Source: Camellia lanceoleosa
Taxonomy: Eukaryota; Streptophyta; Magnoliopsida; Ericales; Theaceae
Direction of reading: 5' to 3'
DNA length: 64,000 nucleotides
Assembly: GCA_025200525.1 (NCBI GenBank)
Contig: CM045762.1
Coordinates: forward strand, 129,507,679 to 129,571,678
A model generated the notes under the pieces. The model saw only the letters and a list, made by a program, of their open reading frames with translations. It had not been told where the DNA came from and ran no database searches. Shown here piece by piece: positions 45,615 through 57,475 of the stretch. Within the stretch, counting starts at the first letter, position 1. Every line of letters begins with the position of its first letter. A program made the translations under genes and the position numbers.

Positions 45615-47189
45615 ATGGAACAAGTACCAGAAAAAACCAATGATGGAATTGGAGATCTCAACAAGCCTTTCAAGTTCAAGGGAGTTCATTTTAAGAAGTG
45701 GAAAGGAAAAGTTCTTTTTTATCTCAGTCTTTTGAAAGTTGCATATGTTCTTACCGAGAAGAACCCAAACAAAATCCCAACCGAGGAGATGAAAAAAGTG
45801 GCTTTCTATAATACAAATGAGTATAAATGTCGCTTTTATCTCTTAAATTGCTTTGCTGATCAATTTTATGATTACTATGACACCACTTACACTTCCGCAA
45901 AGAAAATTTGGAAAGCTTTACAGACTAAGTATGATATTGAAGAGGCAGGAGCAAAAAAGCATGTAGCTAGTTGCTTTTTTCGCTTTCTAATGGTGGATGG
46001 AAAATCTGTTGTGGAGCAAGCACAAGATTTCCAAATGATAGTTGCAGAAGTAAGAACTGAAGGCATCAAGATTGGTGACAACTTGGTAGTTGCAGGACTT
46101 GTTGACAAGCTATCACCATCTTGGAGAGAATTCCAAAAGAGAATGCGCCACAAACAAAAGAAGATTTCCTTAGAGGCGTTGATCACTCGCATCCGAGTCA
46201 AAGAGAAGGCTAGAGGCCAAGATATGTTAATAACACAAGCAGGTAATGACAATTCTACCACAAAGGTAAACTTTGTTTTAGCAAATAATAACTTACCTAA
46301 AGGTCACAATTCCAAGAATGCTAATTTGAAGCCTTATAAAAAGAATATGAAGAATTATGGCAAACCTCACAATAAATGGATTAATCCAAATAAGAACCAA
46401 GGTCCATCACCTCCACAAAATTTTACATGCTTGGTCTGTGGCAAAAGTGGGCATATTGCTCGAACTTGCAAATTCCGAAAACGTGCACCTGCCCCAAAGG
46501 CTAATGTTATCGAGGAGCCATTTGTAGCGGTGATTACAGACATTTGCATGGTTAATTATGTGGATGGTTGGTGGGTAGATTCTGGTGCCAATAGACATGT
46601 TTGTTATGATCAAGCTTGGTTCAAGGTATATACTCCCTTTGATAATGAGAAAACAATTATACTTGGTGACTCTAGTCTAACCAAGATACTTGGGAGTGGT
46701 GAGATTGACCTTAAGTTCACATCTGGACGTGTGCTTACTTTAAAAGATGTGCTTTATACACCGTCCATGAGGAAGAATTTGATGTCAAGTTATTTGTTGA
46801 ATAAGGTTGGTTTTAAGCAAACTATGGAATCTGATCAATATGTGATTACCAAGAAGTGTATTTTTGTGGGTAAGGCTTATGCTTGTGATGGGATGTTCAA
46901 ATTGAATGTTGAGATTAATAAACCATCTATTAATTCAGTTTACATGTTGTCTTCTATTAATTTTTGGCATATTCGCTTATGTCATATTAACAGTAAATAT
47001 ATGGGAATCATGAGTAGTTTACGATTAATTCCTAAAGTGACAAATTTTTTTGAGAAATGTGAAGTTTGCAGTAAAGAAAAAATTACCAAGAGGCCTCATA
47101 AAAGTGTTGAAAAAAATACCAAATTGCTAGAAGTATTTCATACTGATTTGTGTGAGTTTGAAGGAATTTTAACTTGGGGTGGTAACTGA
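45615..47189 (+). CDS. Copia-2 gag-protease-integrase N-terminal open frame
   Basis: From ATG at 45615 (18 bp after the LTR) the frame is open for 524 residues. Residues 1-230 are a copia gag ('[20 protein letters not shown]' near the start, '[16 protein letters not shown]' in the middle). A CCHC zinc knuckle '[14 protein letters not shown]' lies near residue 275. The protease active site '[12 protein letters not shown]' is near residue 316. The integrase HHCC zinc domain ('[14 protein letters not shown]', '[14 protein letters not shown]') and the first catalytic aspartate ('VFHTDLC') follow. The frame ends at TGA 47187-47189, where integrase continues in the same frame. In-frame codons upstream to 45546 are LTR. 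Gag would package RNA in the cytoplasm; protease would cut the polyprotein. Whether it is expressed is unknown. Confidence 0.88.
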   Translation: MEQVPEKTNDGIGDLNKPFKFKGVHFKKWKGKVLFYLSLLKVAYVLTEKNPNKIPTEEMKKVAFYNTNEYKCRFYLLNCFADQFYDYYDTTYTSAKKIWKALQTKYDIEEAGAKKHVASCFFRFLMVDGKSVVEQAQDFQMIVAEVRTEGIKIGDNLVVAGLVDKLSPSWREFQKRMRHKQKKISLEALITRIRVKEKARGQDMLITQAGNDNSTTKVNFVLANNNLPKGHNSKNANLKPYKKNMKNYGKPHNKWINPNKNQGPSPPQNFTCLVCGKSGHIARTCKFRKRAPAPKANVIEEPFVAVITDICMVNYVDGWWVDSGANRHVCYDQAWFKVYTPFDNEKTIILGDSSLTKILGSGEIDLKFTSGRVLTLKDVLYTPSMRKNLMSSYLLNKVGFKQTMESDQYVITKKCIFVGKAYACDGMFKLNVEINKPSINSVYMLSSINFWHIRLCHINSKYMGIMSSLRLIPKVTNFFEKCEVCSKEKITKRPHKSVEKNTKLLEVFHTDLCEFEGILTWGGN

Positions 47190-49442
47190 TATTTTATCAC
47201 TTTTATTGATGATTTTTCAAAATACACAAACGTATATTTATTAAAAAATAAAAATGATGCTTTTGAGAAATTTAAAGAATTCATTCTTGAAGTGGAAAAT
47301 CAATTCGGTAAAAAGATTAAGAGAATTAGAAGTGATAGAGGCTGGGAGTATGAATCTCCTGGATTCAACTTTTTTGTTCAATCATGGGGAATTATTCATG
47401 AGACTATTCCACCATATTCACCTTCATCTAATGGCGTAGCTGAAAGAAAAAATAAAATGTTAATTGACTTGACGAATGCTATGCTTATTGATTCAGGTGC
47501 TCCCTCAAATCTTTGGGGCGAGGCTATTTTGGCCGCTTGCCATGTGATAAATAGAGTGCCACGCAAAAAGACTAAAATTGTACCTTATGAGTTGTGGCGG
47601 GAGCATAAACCAAATCTAGGTTATTTGAGGATTTGGGGTTGTTTAGCTTTTGTGAGGCTAGTAGATCCTGAACGACCTAAATTGGGTGAATGAACTACCA
47701 CTTGTGCTTTTCTTGGGTATGCGTTGCATGGTACAACTTATCGATTTTTTGATATGGAAAATAATATTATTTTTGAATCAGGTGATGCGATTTTTCATCA
47801 AAATAAATTTCCTTTCAAATCTAGAAATAGTGGGGGTCAAATAATTTTTGAAAATATTTTATCCGTGCCTAACTCTTCTACTCCATCTCAAGTTTTTTAA
47901 GAACAAGAAAATTTTCAAATCCAGCCAAGGAGGAGTAAACGAGCTAGAGTTGAAAAAGATTTTGGCCTTGACTATTATTTTTACAATGTGGAAGAAATTC
48001 CTCTTACGGTGCAAGGAGCTTTATCATCACTTGATGCTATTTTCTGGAGAAAGGCTATAAATGATGAGATAGATTCACTACTTTCAAATAAAACATGGAA
48101 GCTAGTGGATTTACCTCCAGGTTGTAAAACTATTGGGTGTAAATGGGTCATTCGTAAAAAACTTGAACCGGATGGAACTATAGATAAATAAAAGCGAGGT
48201 TTGTTGCTAAAGGTTTTAAACAACAAGTTGATCTTGATTTCTTTGATACTTTTTCTCTGGTTACTAGAGTTACATCCATTAAACTATTGATAGCAGTGGC
48301 TGCAATTTATGATTTAAAAATTCATCAAATGGATGTGAAAACAACATTTTTAAATGTAGATCTAGATGAGGAGATTTACATGAACCAATTTGAAGGCTTT
48401 GTGGAGCCTGGCTAAGAAAGCAAGGTGTGTAAGCTAACTAAATCTCTTTATAGTTTAAAACAAGCTCCTAAACAGTGGCATGAGAAATTTGATTCCTGCA
48501 TGCTTGAGAATGGCTATAAGACTAATGAATGTGACAAGTGCATATATTATAAAACTTATGAGAATGCACATGTGATTATTAGCCTATATGTGGATGATCT
48601 ACTTATATTTGGCTCTAATTTGCATATTATAAATGAGACTAAAAATATGCTTAATAGCCACTTTGATATGAAAGATCTTGGTAAAACTAATTTTATTTTG
48701 GGAATTAAAATTACCAAGACTAAGGATGGCATTTTTCTTGATCAATCGCATTATGTTGAGAAAATTATATTTTAAAGAAATATAACTTTCTAGACTGTAA
48801 ACATGTTGCTACTCTTTTTGAAGCAAGCATACATTTATCTATTGTAGCAAATGAAAAAGAAGTGATTAATCAAAAGGAATATGCTAGCATGATTGGTAGT
48901 TTGAGATATGCTACTGACTGTACTAGACCTGACATTGCATATAGTGTTGGAGTACTTAGCAAGTTTACTAGTAAGCCAAGTCGAGATCATTGGCTAGCCA
49001 TGGAAAGAATTATGAGACATTTATCTAGTACCAAAAATTATGGTTTGTTTTATAACAAGTATCCTGTGGTACTTGAGGGATATAGTGATGTCGATTGGAA
49101 CACTTTGTCAGGTGATTCTCTCTCTACCTTGGGTGGTAGTGCTATATGTTGGAAGTCTAAAAAACATATTATAATTGCTAATTTTACAATGGAAGCTGAG
49201 CTTATAGCGTTAGTTTCAGCATGTGATGAAGTGAATTGGTTGAGAGATTTGTTACATGAAATCCCTTTTTTGGAAAAACCAATTCCTCCTGTGTTAATTC
49301 ATTGTGATAGCACTACTGCTATTGGTAGAGTGAACAACCATTTTTATAATGGTAAATCCAGACCTATTCGAAGGAAACACAGTAATGTGAGATCCTATTT
49401 GAGTAATGGTATCTTGTTCATGAATGAAGATTCATTGTTTTG
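47190..49442 (+). pseudogene. Copia-2 pol remainder: integrase core, reverse transcriptase, RNase H, broken
   Basis: The same frame continues after the TGA: 'YFITFIDDFSKYTNVYLL', 'RSDRGWEYESPGF', 'PPYSPSSNGVAERKNKML' (integrase DDE core). A TGA at 47691 and a TAA at 47898 follow. The reverse transcriptase starts 'LVDLPPGCKTIGCKWVIRKK', with a one-base loss near 48188, then 'HQMDVKTTFLNVDLDEEIYM', a TAA at 48413, and 'SLYVDDLLIFGS' (YVDD near 48590). A second frameshift lies near 48770. RNase H follows ('YATDCTRPDIAYSVGVLSKF', 'MEAELIALVSACDEVNWLR', 'HCDSTTAIGRVNNHFYNG'). It stops after 'RSYLSNGI', where LTR sequence begins; the usual DNLADPLTK end is missing. Confidence 0.92.
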
Positions 49443-49935
49443 GTGACCTTTTGTCTTGTTCATGAATGGAGATTAATTAAAATTCATGAAGTTGGTGGTA
49501 AGTTAATATTTGGATACACTCTCCCTTTTTTCTAGGTTCATGGTCATTATTATTTTTTGGTGTATTTTGTAAAGTTCTAGTGGCCTATAAATAGTTCTTA
49601 TTATCTACTCTTTTTTACACCAACACACCAACTATTTTCTATACTTGAGAGATTACTAGCAAAGAAGGGTGTTTTTCTTGGTGGAGCTTTGGGTTCACCA
49701 TCTTGTGTAGAATTGGCTTGAACCATACGACAAGTGGTCGGGCTGTTATAGCCTAGAGAGGACAAGTCATAGTTTTGTTACTGCTGCATTGGTATTTGGG
49801 TTCTTCCTACCGCAGTGGGCTTGATCTCCTTAAAGAAAACAAGATATTCGTGCCTCAGCATGATCTATTTGTATCTCATTTTTTTTTGCATTATTTATCA
49901 ATAAAATATAATTTTTTCTGGTATTTTCACCAATA
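49412..49935 (+). repeat. Copia-2 3' LTR, 5'-truncated
   Basis: Starts inside the LTR at 'ttgttcatgaatgaag', directly after RNase H codons, and follows the 5' LTR to CCAATA. The last base pair CA has changed to TA. Confidence 0.88.
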
Positions 49936-49940
49936 GTTGT

Positions 49941-50119
49941 AACTTTATGAAAGGCTTCAAATGCAGTTGATAACATTTATAGTTTATTATTTATTAAACA
50001 TATATATTTTTATTTTGATAAAAATTAAAACAACAAACATGTTTTCTATATAAATGTATTTTAGAATTTTATTTTGAAAACAAGTAAGAAAAGCGATTGG
50101 GAAGAGATGGTGGTCGAAA
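49941..50119. other. AT-rich edge of a CCA-rich repeat
   Basis: Short spacer between Copia-2 and the nested LTR pair. With 54281-54830 it makes a second, inverted copy of the CCA-rich repeat that hosts Copia-1. Confidence 0.5.
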
Positions 50120-51421
50120 ATGGTTGTAACGTCCCAAAAATAATTATAAATATTCAACTGCGAGTGACTTATACATGGTGACTTAAACAAAATAATAGAC
50201 TTTTATTAATCAGAGTCAAATTACAAAAAGGTAATACATGCGATATACATTCATAAGCTTTACCCTGAATTTACAGCATGTGATACCAACTTCATGATCA
50301 ACCAATAAATGCCCTACATGCTTATAGCTTTCCAATACTATTCTTGGTTACAACAAAAGAGAGAGTCTTAAGCTCTACACATATAAAACCCTAGGCTTGT
50401 ACAAATATCAAATACAAAATAACAAAACAGAGCCTTCAGCTTCCAAGTCCTCCCAAACTAAGTCCTTTGAGGAGGCATGTCACCGGCACCTCTAAATGAT
50501 TTTCCTAAGTACGGTGAGTCAATGCCCAACAGAGATAATCTAGCACAATATACGAGTCTTAACAAAGATCTAAGTATAATGCACGTGTTCAATGCTCAAA
50601 TGACAAAATCTTTAACAACTTTTTTCCAAAACCAAGTTATGCCAAACTTACATCTCAATCCATTTTATCTCAATTCATTAGTTATACCCACTTCCTTTAA
50701 TCAACCAAATAGAGGATACACCCCACAAGCCTCCAACCAATATAATTAACATACAATTACATTTACTTGCCATTTTACAAAAATTTTGTTCGCAGAAATC
50801 GGCAGCCATGTATACACGCGGTTTTCGGGACTTTTACCATAGACACAGAGGCCAACTTAATTTAATGGAGTCCATCTCCTTTCTTCTCCCAAACATAGAG
50901 TACATCCCATTTTTCTTCCTAAATATTATACATATACAATGTATACAATTCATAATCATATTCAACGACAACGACTAAGTGATTAGTTTCAATTCACCTA
51001 ATCCTCATGAAATTTCTATAACAATCATAGCTATCCTCCACCGATAGCCCAAGATAGATATTTCTAAACAGATATACAATCTTCACAACAGATAAATTAT
51101 CCAAACTTCCATAGGTGAGAGATTAAACAAATCCAACTACATCATTCATGTAAGCAACGTCCCAATTTCACACTTTCAATACCAATTCCATTATTTATAT
51201 AAAATAATCATTTGAGTCATTTTAGGGCAAAACTCCCATTTTTCCCAAATTCATCCCAAACACCAAAATCAACTATTTTAACACAATGCAAGTTCGTATC
51301 TACTCCCATAACCATTTCCATTACATTCATTCGAAAACCCTTCTTTTGATTTTAAACCAAAACTCTAGGTTTGTTCAAAATCACCATACCTTTCAATATT
51401 TATTACACATCGACGAATAAC

Positions 51422-53566
51422 TATAGCGATCCTGATTTTTGACCCGACTCTTGTGATGATTTCGGACGCAAGTTTAATATTTTCATATTGTTGTTTATCC
51501 CTTATTCCCTGTACACCGTTGAAATTGGTCTTTGGGTTGTTGTGGTTGTATTTGGAACAGGTTGGTTACTTAGTTTTCAAATCTTGTGTTGCCCAAATTT
51601 TTGGTCCTCCACTCGAGCGGCCATTTTTGCGCTTGAACAGGATATGTTATTTTTGGTCCTCCGCTCGAGTGAACTTCCTTGTGCTTGAGCGAGAGTTGCA
51701 AACCCTCAATACTTACACGTCTGCAAAAGTGTTGGAGGGGTGTCTTTTATGCTCAAGCGGCGTTTCCTACGCTCGAGCGGGTAGGCGCTCGAGCGTCCTT
51801 TCTTAATCTCGAGCGGCTGGTCTGTCGTTTGCAAAATACTGGAGGTATGTATTCTACGCTCGAGCGGGTCTCTTCTTGCGCTCGTCAAACTCTCCGCTCG
51901 AGCGGACTGAACATATATCAGATCGCAAAAAGCAGTTTTTACATCACTTTTTCCATCACTTTTTCATATATTTTCAACCAAAATCCTAAAGTTGAGAGCC
52001 TCTCTCTCTAAAATACTCTCTCTCTCTCTACATTTTGGCCTAGATCCTTTGATATGTCCATCATACTCCCTTTGATGAAGAGGTGGAGCTTCTCGAGATC
52101 TTCTCTTTGAACTGATTAAAGTTGGATTTCGGCACATTTGGGGTTTCTCTCTTGCTTGGCCCATCTTCTCTCTTTGAGGTAGGGATATTCTTCACTTTTT
52201 TATGACTTTTAACCTAGTTATTTGTGGTCATGTATAAATGGTGGAAGTTTTGGGAGTTTTTAGGTAGACCTAGGGTTTGGTTTCAAATTGAAAGAAGGGT
52301 TTCTATGTTGTGCTTCATAGATGATTATGGGGTTTTGGTTATGAGGTTAGCATGTGTTTAAATGATTAATTTTGGCCTTGGGTCAATGTTAGGAAAATTA
52401 GGAGTTTTGCCCTAAAAAGCTTGGAATAATTTATTTTGTATAAATAATGGAATTGATGTGAGAAATGTGAAATTGGGAGAATGTATGAAAGAATGGTGTA
52501 GTTGTATTGTTTAAATCACTCACCTATGAAAATTTGATAGATTATTTGTTATAAGGATTGTATATCTGTTTAGAAATAACTGTGTTGGGCTATCGGTGGA
52601 GAATAGTTATGATTGTTGTAAAAATTGCATGAGGATTAAGTGAATTGAAACTAATCATTTAAGTTGTGTCATTGAATATGACGGTATTATTAAGGCACTG
52701 AATATGTGTATTGAATATTCATTGTATATGATGATGAATTTAAATACATTGTATATGTATAATGTTTTAGGAGAAGAAAAGGGAGGAGATAGGAGATGGA
52801 CTCCATTGAGAATTAAGTTGGCCGGAGTGTACAAGGTGAAAGTCTCGAAATCTTATGTATACATGGGTGTTGATCCCACGAACGAAATTTTCATAAAATG
52901 GCAAGGTTGAAGTGCTTGTATAGTAATTATGTTTATTGAGAACCACTGAGTTGTAGTCTTAGTTGGATTATTTGAAAGTTATAAATTTGATCTATGAATT
53001 GGAACGGAATGTACTAACTTGAAATGAATAAATGGAAATGGATTGAGATGTGAATATCAGCATTGAATGGTCATGGGAAGAATGTAAATTGGTCATGAAT
53101 ATCGAGTATGTTTATATTTGACATTTATACCTTAGTTAATCTTCATAAATTGTGATAGGTTGTTCCTACTAGGCTTTGGCTCACCCTATTTGGGAACCAT
53201 TTTCAGGTGCTGGTGATATGCTTCCTCCAAAGACATAGCTTGGGAGGACTTAGGAGCTAAAGGCTCTATTTTTTATTTTTTGTATTTGAATGTTTATTTA
53301 AGCTGAGGGCTTTATGTGTATATAGCTTATAACTCTCTCTTTGTTGTAAACAAGTGATAACTTGGAAAGATGTAAGCCCGTAGGGCAATTTATTTTGTTG
53401 TTATTAACTGGTATTACATGCTGTAGATTCAGGATGAATGTTTAAGAATGTATAATGCATGTAATCCCTTTTGTAATACGAATTCATGTAAATGAAAGTG
53501 TATCCTTTCTATTATAATCATAAATCTTATGGATTGGATTATTTGTAGTAATTTGAGGGCGTGACA
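51422..53566 (+). mobile_element. Solo LTR of the TA...CA family, plus strand, copy 3
   Basis: 2145 bp from TATAGCGATCC to GAGGGCGTGACA, flanked by the perfect 5-bp duplication ATAAC (51417-51421 and 53567-53571). It is inserted in the opposite orientation into copy 2 of its own family. It parallels the copy at 11128-13208 throughout ('tttggaacaggttggt', 'aaataatggaattgatg', 'ggctcaccct', 'gcttgggaggactt'). The palindrome cluster is at 51608-51902. No internal region is present. Confidence 0.9.
51608..51902. repeat. Cluster of CGCTCGAGCG palindromes in solo LTR copy 3
   Basis: About eight copies or near copies, for example at 51611, 51661, 51770, 51785, 51856 and 51893, with the 'caatacttacacgtctgcaa' companion block. 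Confidence 0.88.
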
Positions 53567-53861
53567 ATAACTAAGTTAAAACTCATAGAAGAGTGTAGGA
53601 AGTCCGTACTTAAAACTTAGAAGACCAAGGGAGCAAGGGAGAAACTTCAAAAGCGCCGAAACCAAGCCTTATTCGGATCAAAATGGAGCTCTAGGAATGC
53701 TCTATCTTTTTATCGAAGAAAGTAGGGTAAGAGATCCTTGATCTAGGCGTATTTGTAGAGAGAAGTTGTGTTCTAGAGAGAGAGAGAGGGTCGGTCTAGG
53801 GCTTTTGAGAGAAAAGATGTCAAAAGTGATATAAAAAGATGTTTTTGTGAACTGATATATG

Positions 53862-54095
53862 CGTAGCTCGCTCGAGTGCAAGAGTTGTCGCTCGAGTGAC
53901 CAAACACAAATAAGTCTCCTCACTCGAGCACAAGAAGCTTCGCTTGAGCATAGAATACACATTCCTAGAAGTTTTATAGATAGAAGATCGTCGCTCAAGC
54001 GTAGAAAGTCTCACTCGAGTGAAGAACACTACCCTCTCAGTATCTCTGCAGGCCTGCAAAAGTATGGGGAGTTCACAAAGCTTGCTCGAGCGAAG
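53862..54095. repeat. Cluster of CGCTCGAGCG palindromes in solo LTR copy 2
   Basis: About seven copies or near copies (cgctcgagtg at 53869 and 53890, further variants to 54090), with 'ctgcaggcctgcaaaagta' near 54046. Confidence 0.85.
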
Positions 54096-54285
54096 AGGTC
54101 AAAATCTGGACAACAACAATTTGAACTAACTAGAAACCAACTTGTTCCAAACACAACCAAGGCACTCCAATACACAATTTCAATGTGGAATAAGGGGAAA
54201 AAGGCCGAAACAACAATACATAATCATGAAACCCGAGTCAAGAATACAAGATGAGTAGGGTCTAAACCAGAATCGCTATAATGGT

Positions 54286-54930
54286 TGTCAAATATTAAAG
54301 ATGATTGTCAACTTCTGACGAAGGTGATTACTAGTTGCTAGAGTTGGCTTTTGGCAAGAGTTAGTTGTGGCGATGACCAGAAGCAATTGGTGCTTACATG
54401 AGGTGGTGATTGACAATCAAAGATGTTGGTTGGAGATGATTGTTGGCCATTGAAGGCGGTAGCCGAACATAGTCCCGACAAGATAAGAAGTGGTAGCCAA
54501 AAGTGTTTGTTGTTGTGGGATGTGGCTACTGGAGGTTGAAGTTGGTTTCAGCTACAATAGGTAGTGGCCAACCTAATTGGATTAAGTGGGAGGAAGTGAA
54601 AGAAGCAATGAAACTCATTTTTTTATTATTATTATTTATTTATAAACAAGTGAAACTAAATTTTTTAATAAAAAATTAATAAATTTTGTAAATTATTTAC
54701 AAATTTTTTAAAATAAAAATACACACTAGAGAATTTTTGTTTATAATTTTCAAATTTTTTATTAATATAAATAGAAAATTGTAAACTTAAACAAACATTA
54801 CCACACCTCGTTTCTTTTTTATTTTTGAAGCCTAATTTTTGTTTACAATTTATGAAATATAAATTAACGTAAATAAAAAAAATATTTATTAGAAACTTAA
54901 GGAAGAAATGGGTTTAACTTCTACATGTAG

Positions 54931-54971
<41 letters not shown>

Positions 54972-55552
54972 TTTATGTTAGACTGTTTTGTGAAATTTTT
55001 ATGAGATATTTTGTTTATGATCCCTAGTAATATTTTTATAGAAGGATAATGACAACATAATTTTATCTATTAGTGTCCTCCAAAACATACGGTGACAAAA
55101 ATACTTCCACTACACTGCTTCAGGTAACAACTATTTAACTCATTTGAAAATTTCAAAATTCTATAACTTTTTATCTAGATCTCTGCTTTTTTATTTTTTT
55201 ATTTTAATTTGTATTTTTGAAATCATTTCATTAAGATTTCTAAAACAAGATCCATATGAATATTTATAAAAATTAAAAAAAAATGACAAAATTTCATTGA
55301 CCTAAGACAGATCAGAGGTCAGTGAAATTTTAGCTGGTCAATAAAATTTCGATGAGCAAGTCAGTCTAATTCAGTGAAATTTTGATTGATTAGTGAAATT
55401 TTGATGCAATAATTTTTTTTCTTTAGAATTTCATAATATTTGAAGGGTAAATTACACTTACCTCCTCTAAGATTTCTGACAATTACAAGGACTTCCCATG
55501 TGGTTTCAATAACTACACTAATCTCCCTTTCTTTTGAAGCTATTGTCAAGAT
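54286..55552. other. CCA-rich repeat half, AT-rich DNA and a MITE-like edge
   Basis: 54281-54830 is the remainder of the CCA-rich repeat (GGT-rich on this strand). A poly-T run of about 36 bases lies at 54932-54967. 55445-55552 begins GGGTAAATTACACTTACCTC, a start often seen in dicot MITE-like repeats, but it is cut by the LTR at 55553. No gene. Confidence 0.5.
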
Positions 55553-57066
55553 TGTAACGCCCTCAAATAATTGCTTCCTAAAGACTTTCTGCGCCCTCAG
55601 TTAGGCGGGATCACCACATCATTTCCTGCACAAACCCATTAGGGTGAGCACAAAGTCCAACAGAGGTATCTTCACAAAGTATATATGTTTAAGCAATTTG
55701 TTACATGTATATGTGCAATGTTATGCCATGCCACAATATCATAAGCTTTGTTTTATCAATTGTCGTGATCTTTAAAAGAATTCCTTAATCATCTCAATAA
55801 ATTCCAAGATTTAAAACAATGTGGTAAATACGACTCAGAAAAATCCCCAAGGGTAGTGTCAGCAAGTAGATGTATCAAGTACTACCAAATCCTACCTTAG
55901 TGGCTTTTAACCGGAGGGTTTAGGCACCCATACGCACATGTTTCCGGTCTTACACCGAGGACACTCAAGCCAATTTAATTTTCAAACTACACCCCTAACC
56001 GAATTTCTCACCGTATTTACCTCAAAACATTACAATAGTAACAATTGTTTTTCTTAAACAACATAACCCTTTACAAGGCATAACCATAGCTAATCATATT
56101 TTGAAACCATGCAAATGAATGAATTGAAATAAAATAATTTCAATATGCACGATTTCTCCACACTTTGAAAATTTGCTGAAGGAACAAAATAAGATATCCA
56201 ATATTCAAATATTCATACTCCAAAAATTCTTATCAATTCTATACCCATGTGACATATAACATTCTATCATATTTACAATCGACATTCATTTTCATTTTCA
56301 TATGCCAAACAAATGCACAACATGTTATCATAATTTCTCAATCGCAACAGTTATCATTTTCATGAGTATTTCAAGAACACAATAACATGAGGAAAATTTC
56401 TTCAATTTCTCAAAGGATTTAGCAATCATTTCATGGATATTTCACAAATTTCACTTGTCCCCAATTTGCCCCAAAACCTAACGTTTGATCAAAAGAGGGA
56501 TTTTTCTTCATTTTCAAAATATTTTCTTGCAAGCATTCCCTTAATGGTTCATAGTTCACCAAATAATTTATCTTGGGCCAAAATCATGAAAGAAAATCAT
56601 TTTCTAACATTTCCTAGATTCAACATTTTAAAACTCAAAACCCAAATTTGAACTTATAGTAAAATGGACAAGACATGTTAAAATCAAATATATAAATTAA
56701 AGAAACTCCCTACCTCTAGATTTGAGATGAAAAGATGAAAAAGCTTTGAAATCAACGGTGTCGAAATCCGATCTCCACTACACACGACGTAGTCCATGAG
56801 GAGCTCTCCAAAATTAAAAAAAGATAGTAGGGTCAAAATCTCAATGAATATGGAGAGATCAATGAAATAATGACGTGGGTGGAGGGTTTCCACAGAGAGA
56901 GAGAGAAAGAGAGAGAGAGATTTTGAAGTGAAAAGTGAAATAAAAGTGTATAAGGGCTAAACTTTTAAGTGATTGGACACATTTTTCAAAGTAGACTGTG
57001 GACAGACTGCTTGAGTGACCAAATCTACGCTCGAGTAAACAATTCAAACTTTCAAAATCTCTCTCT
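55553..57066 (-). mobile_element. LTR fragment of the CGCTCGAGCG-bearing group, minus strand
   Basis: Begins TGTAACGCCCTC, the complement of an LTR end, then follows the reversed order of the solo LTRs ('cccattagggtgagcacaaag', 'tgccacaatatc', AT-rich middle). It reaches a (GA)n leader at 56897-56920 and two palindrome-like motifs at 57008-57042. Its 5' side is cut by another LTR piece starting at 57067, and no further part is identified. Small frames inside are not genes. Confidence 0.7.
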
Positions 57067-57475
57067 TGTAACACCTCAAAATAATAGGTAATAGACCATC
57101 TGTTATATACATTAAATGAATACACCAACATAAGTATTTATCTTTCATTGATTTCAATTGAGTTACAAAGGAGTAACAGTTATACATTCATAAGTCTATC
57201 CCTGAATCTATAGCATGTGTTACAGCAAAAGATGAGATGTGAGAATAAAGGAGATAATAAATGCCATAAAGGCTTACAACTTTCCAAAACAGTGTTTGAT
57301 TACAACAAAAGTGGAATTTAAGTCCTATACACTTAAAACCCTTGGTTTGTACACAATATATATATATATACATATATGTATATACAACAAAGTGAAGCTT
57401 TTGCTCCAAGTCCTCTCAAGTTATTGCTTTGATGGAAGTATATCATTAGCACCTAAAATGTTTTTCCCACATATT
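57067..57475 (-). mobile_element. Truncated LTR end of the same group, minus strand
   Basis: Begins TGTAACACCTCAAAATAA and follows the last ~400 bp of the LTR group in reverse ('ccctgaatctatagcatgtg', 'caagtcctctcaagtt', 'attagcacctaaaat'). It ends abruptly after 'cccaca' near 57475. A (TA)n run lies at about 57355-57370. Confidence 0.7.

Larger units (their letters stand above)
45033..49935 (+). mobile_element. Copia-2: Ty1/copia retrotransposon, partly intact gag, broken pol
   Basis: The 5' LTR (45033-45596) begins TGTTGGACC and ends CCAACA. The 3' LTR copy (about 49412-49935) ends CCAATA. Flanking GTTGT (45028-45032 and 49936-49940) is a perfect 5-bp duplication. Gag, protease and the front of integrase form one 525-codon open frame. 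The rest of integrase, reverse transcriptase and RNase H is broken by stops and frameshifts. The 3' end of pol, the purine tract and the first ~80 bp of the 3' LTR are missing. No canonical initiator-methionine tRNA site (TGGTATCAGAG) follows the 5' LTR; only 18 bp separate it from the start codon. Confidence 0.92.
50125..54280 (-). mobile_element. Solo LTR of the TA...CA family, minus strand, copy 2 (host of copy 3)
   Basis: On the plus strand it begins TGTAACGTCCC (complement of the LTR end) and ends AATCGCTATA (complement of the LTR start). It is flanked by the perfect 5-bp duplication ATGGT (50120-50124 and 54281-54285). The first 1.3 kb (50125-51421) and last 0.7 kb (53567-54280) belong to it, about 2.0 kb in all. 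The middle is the later insertion 51422-53566. The palindrome cluster is at 53862-54095. The frames at 53702-54254 are LTR sequence. Confidence 0.88.
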
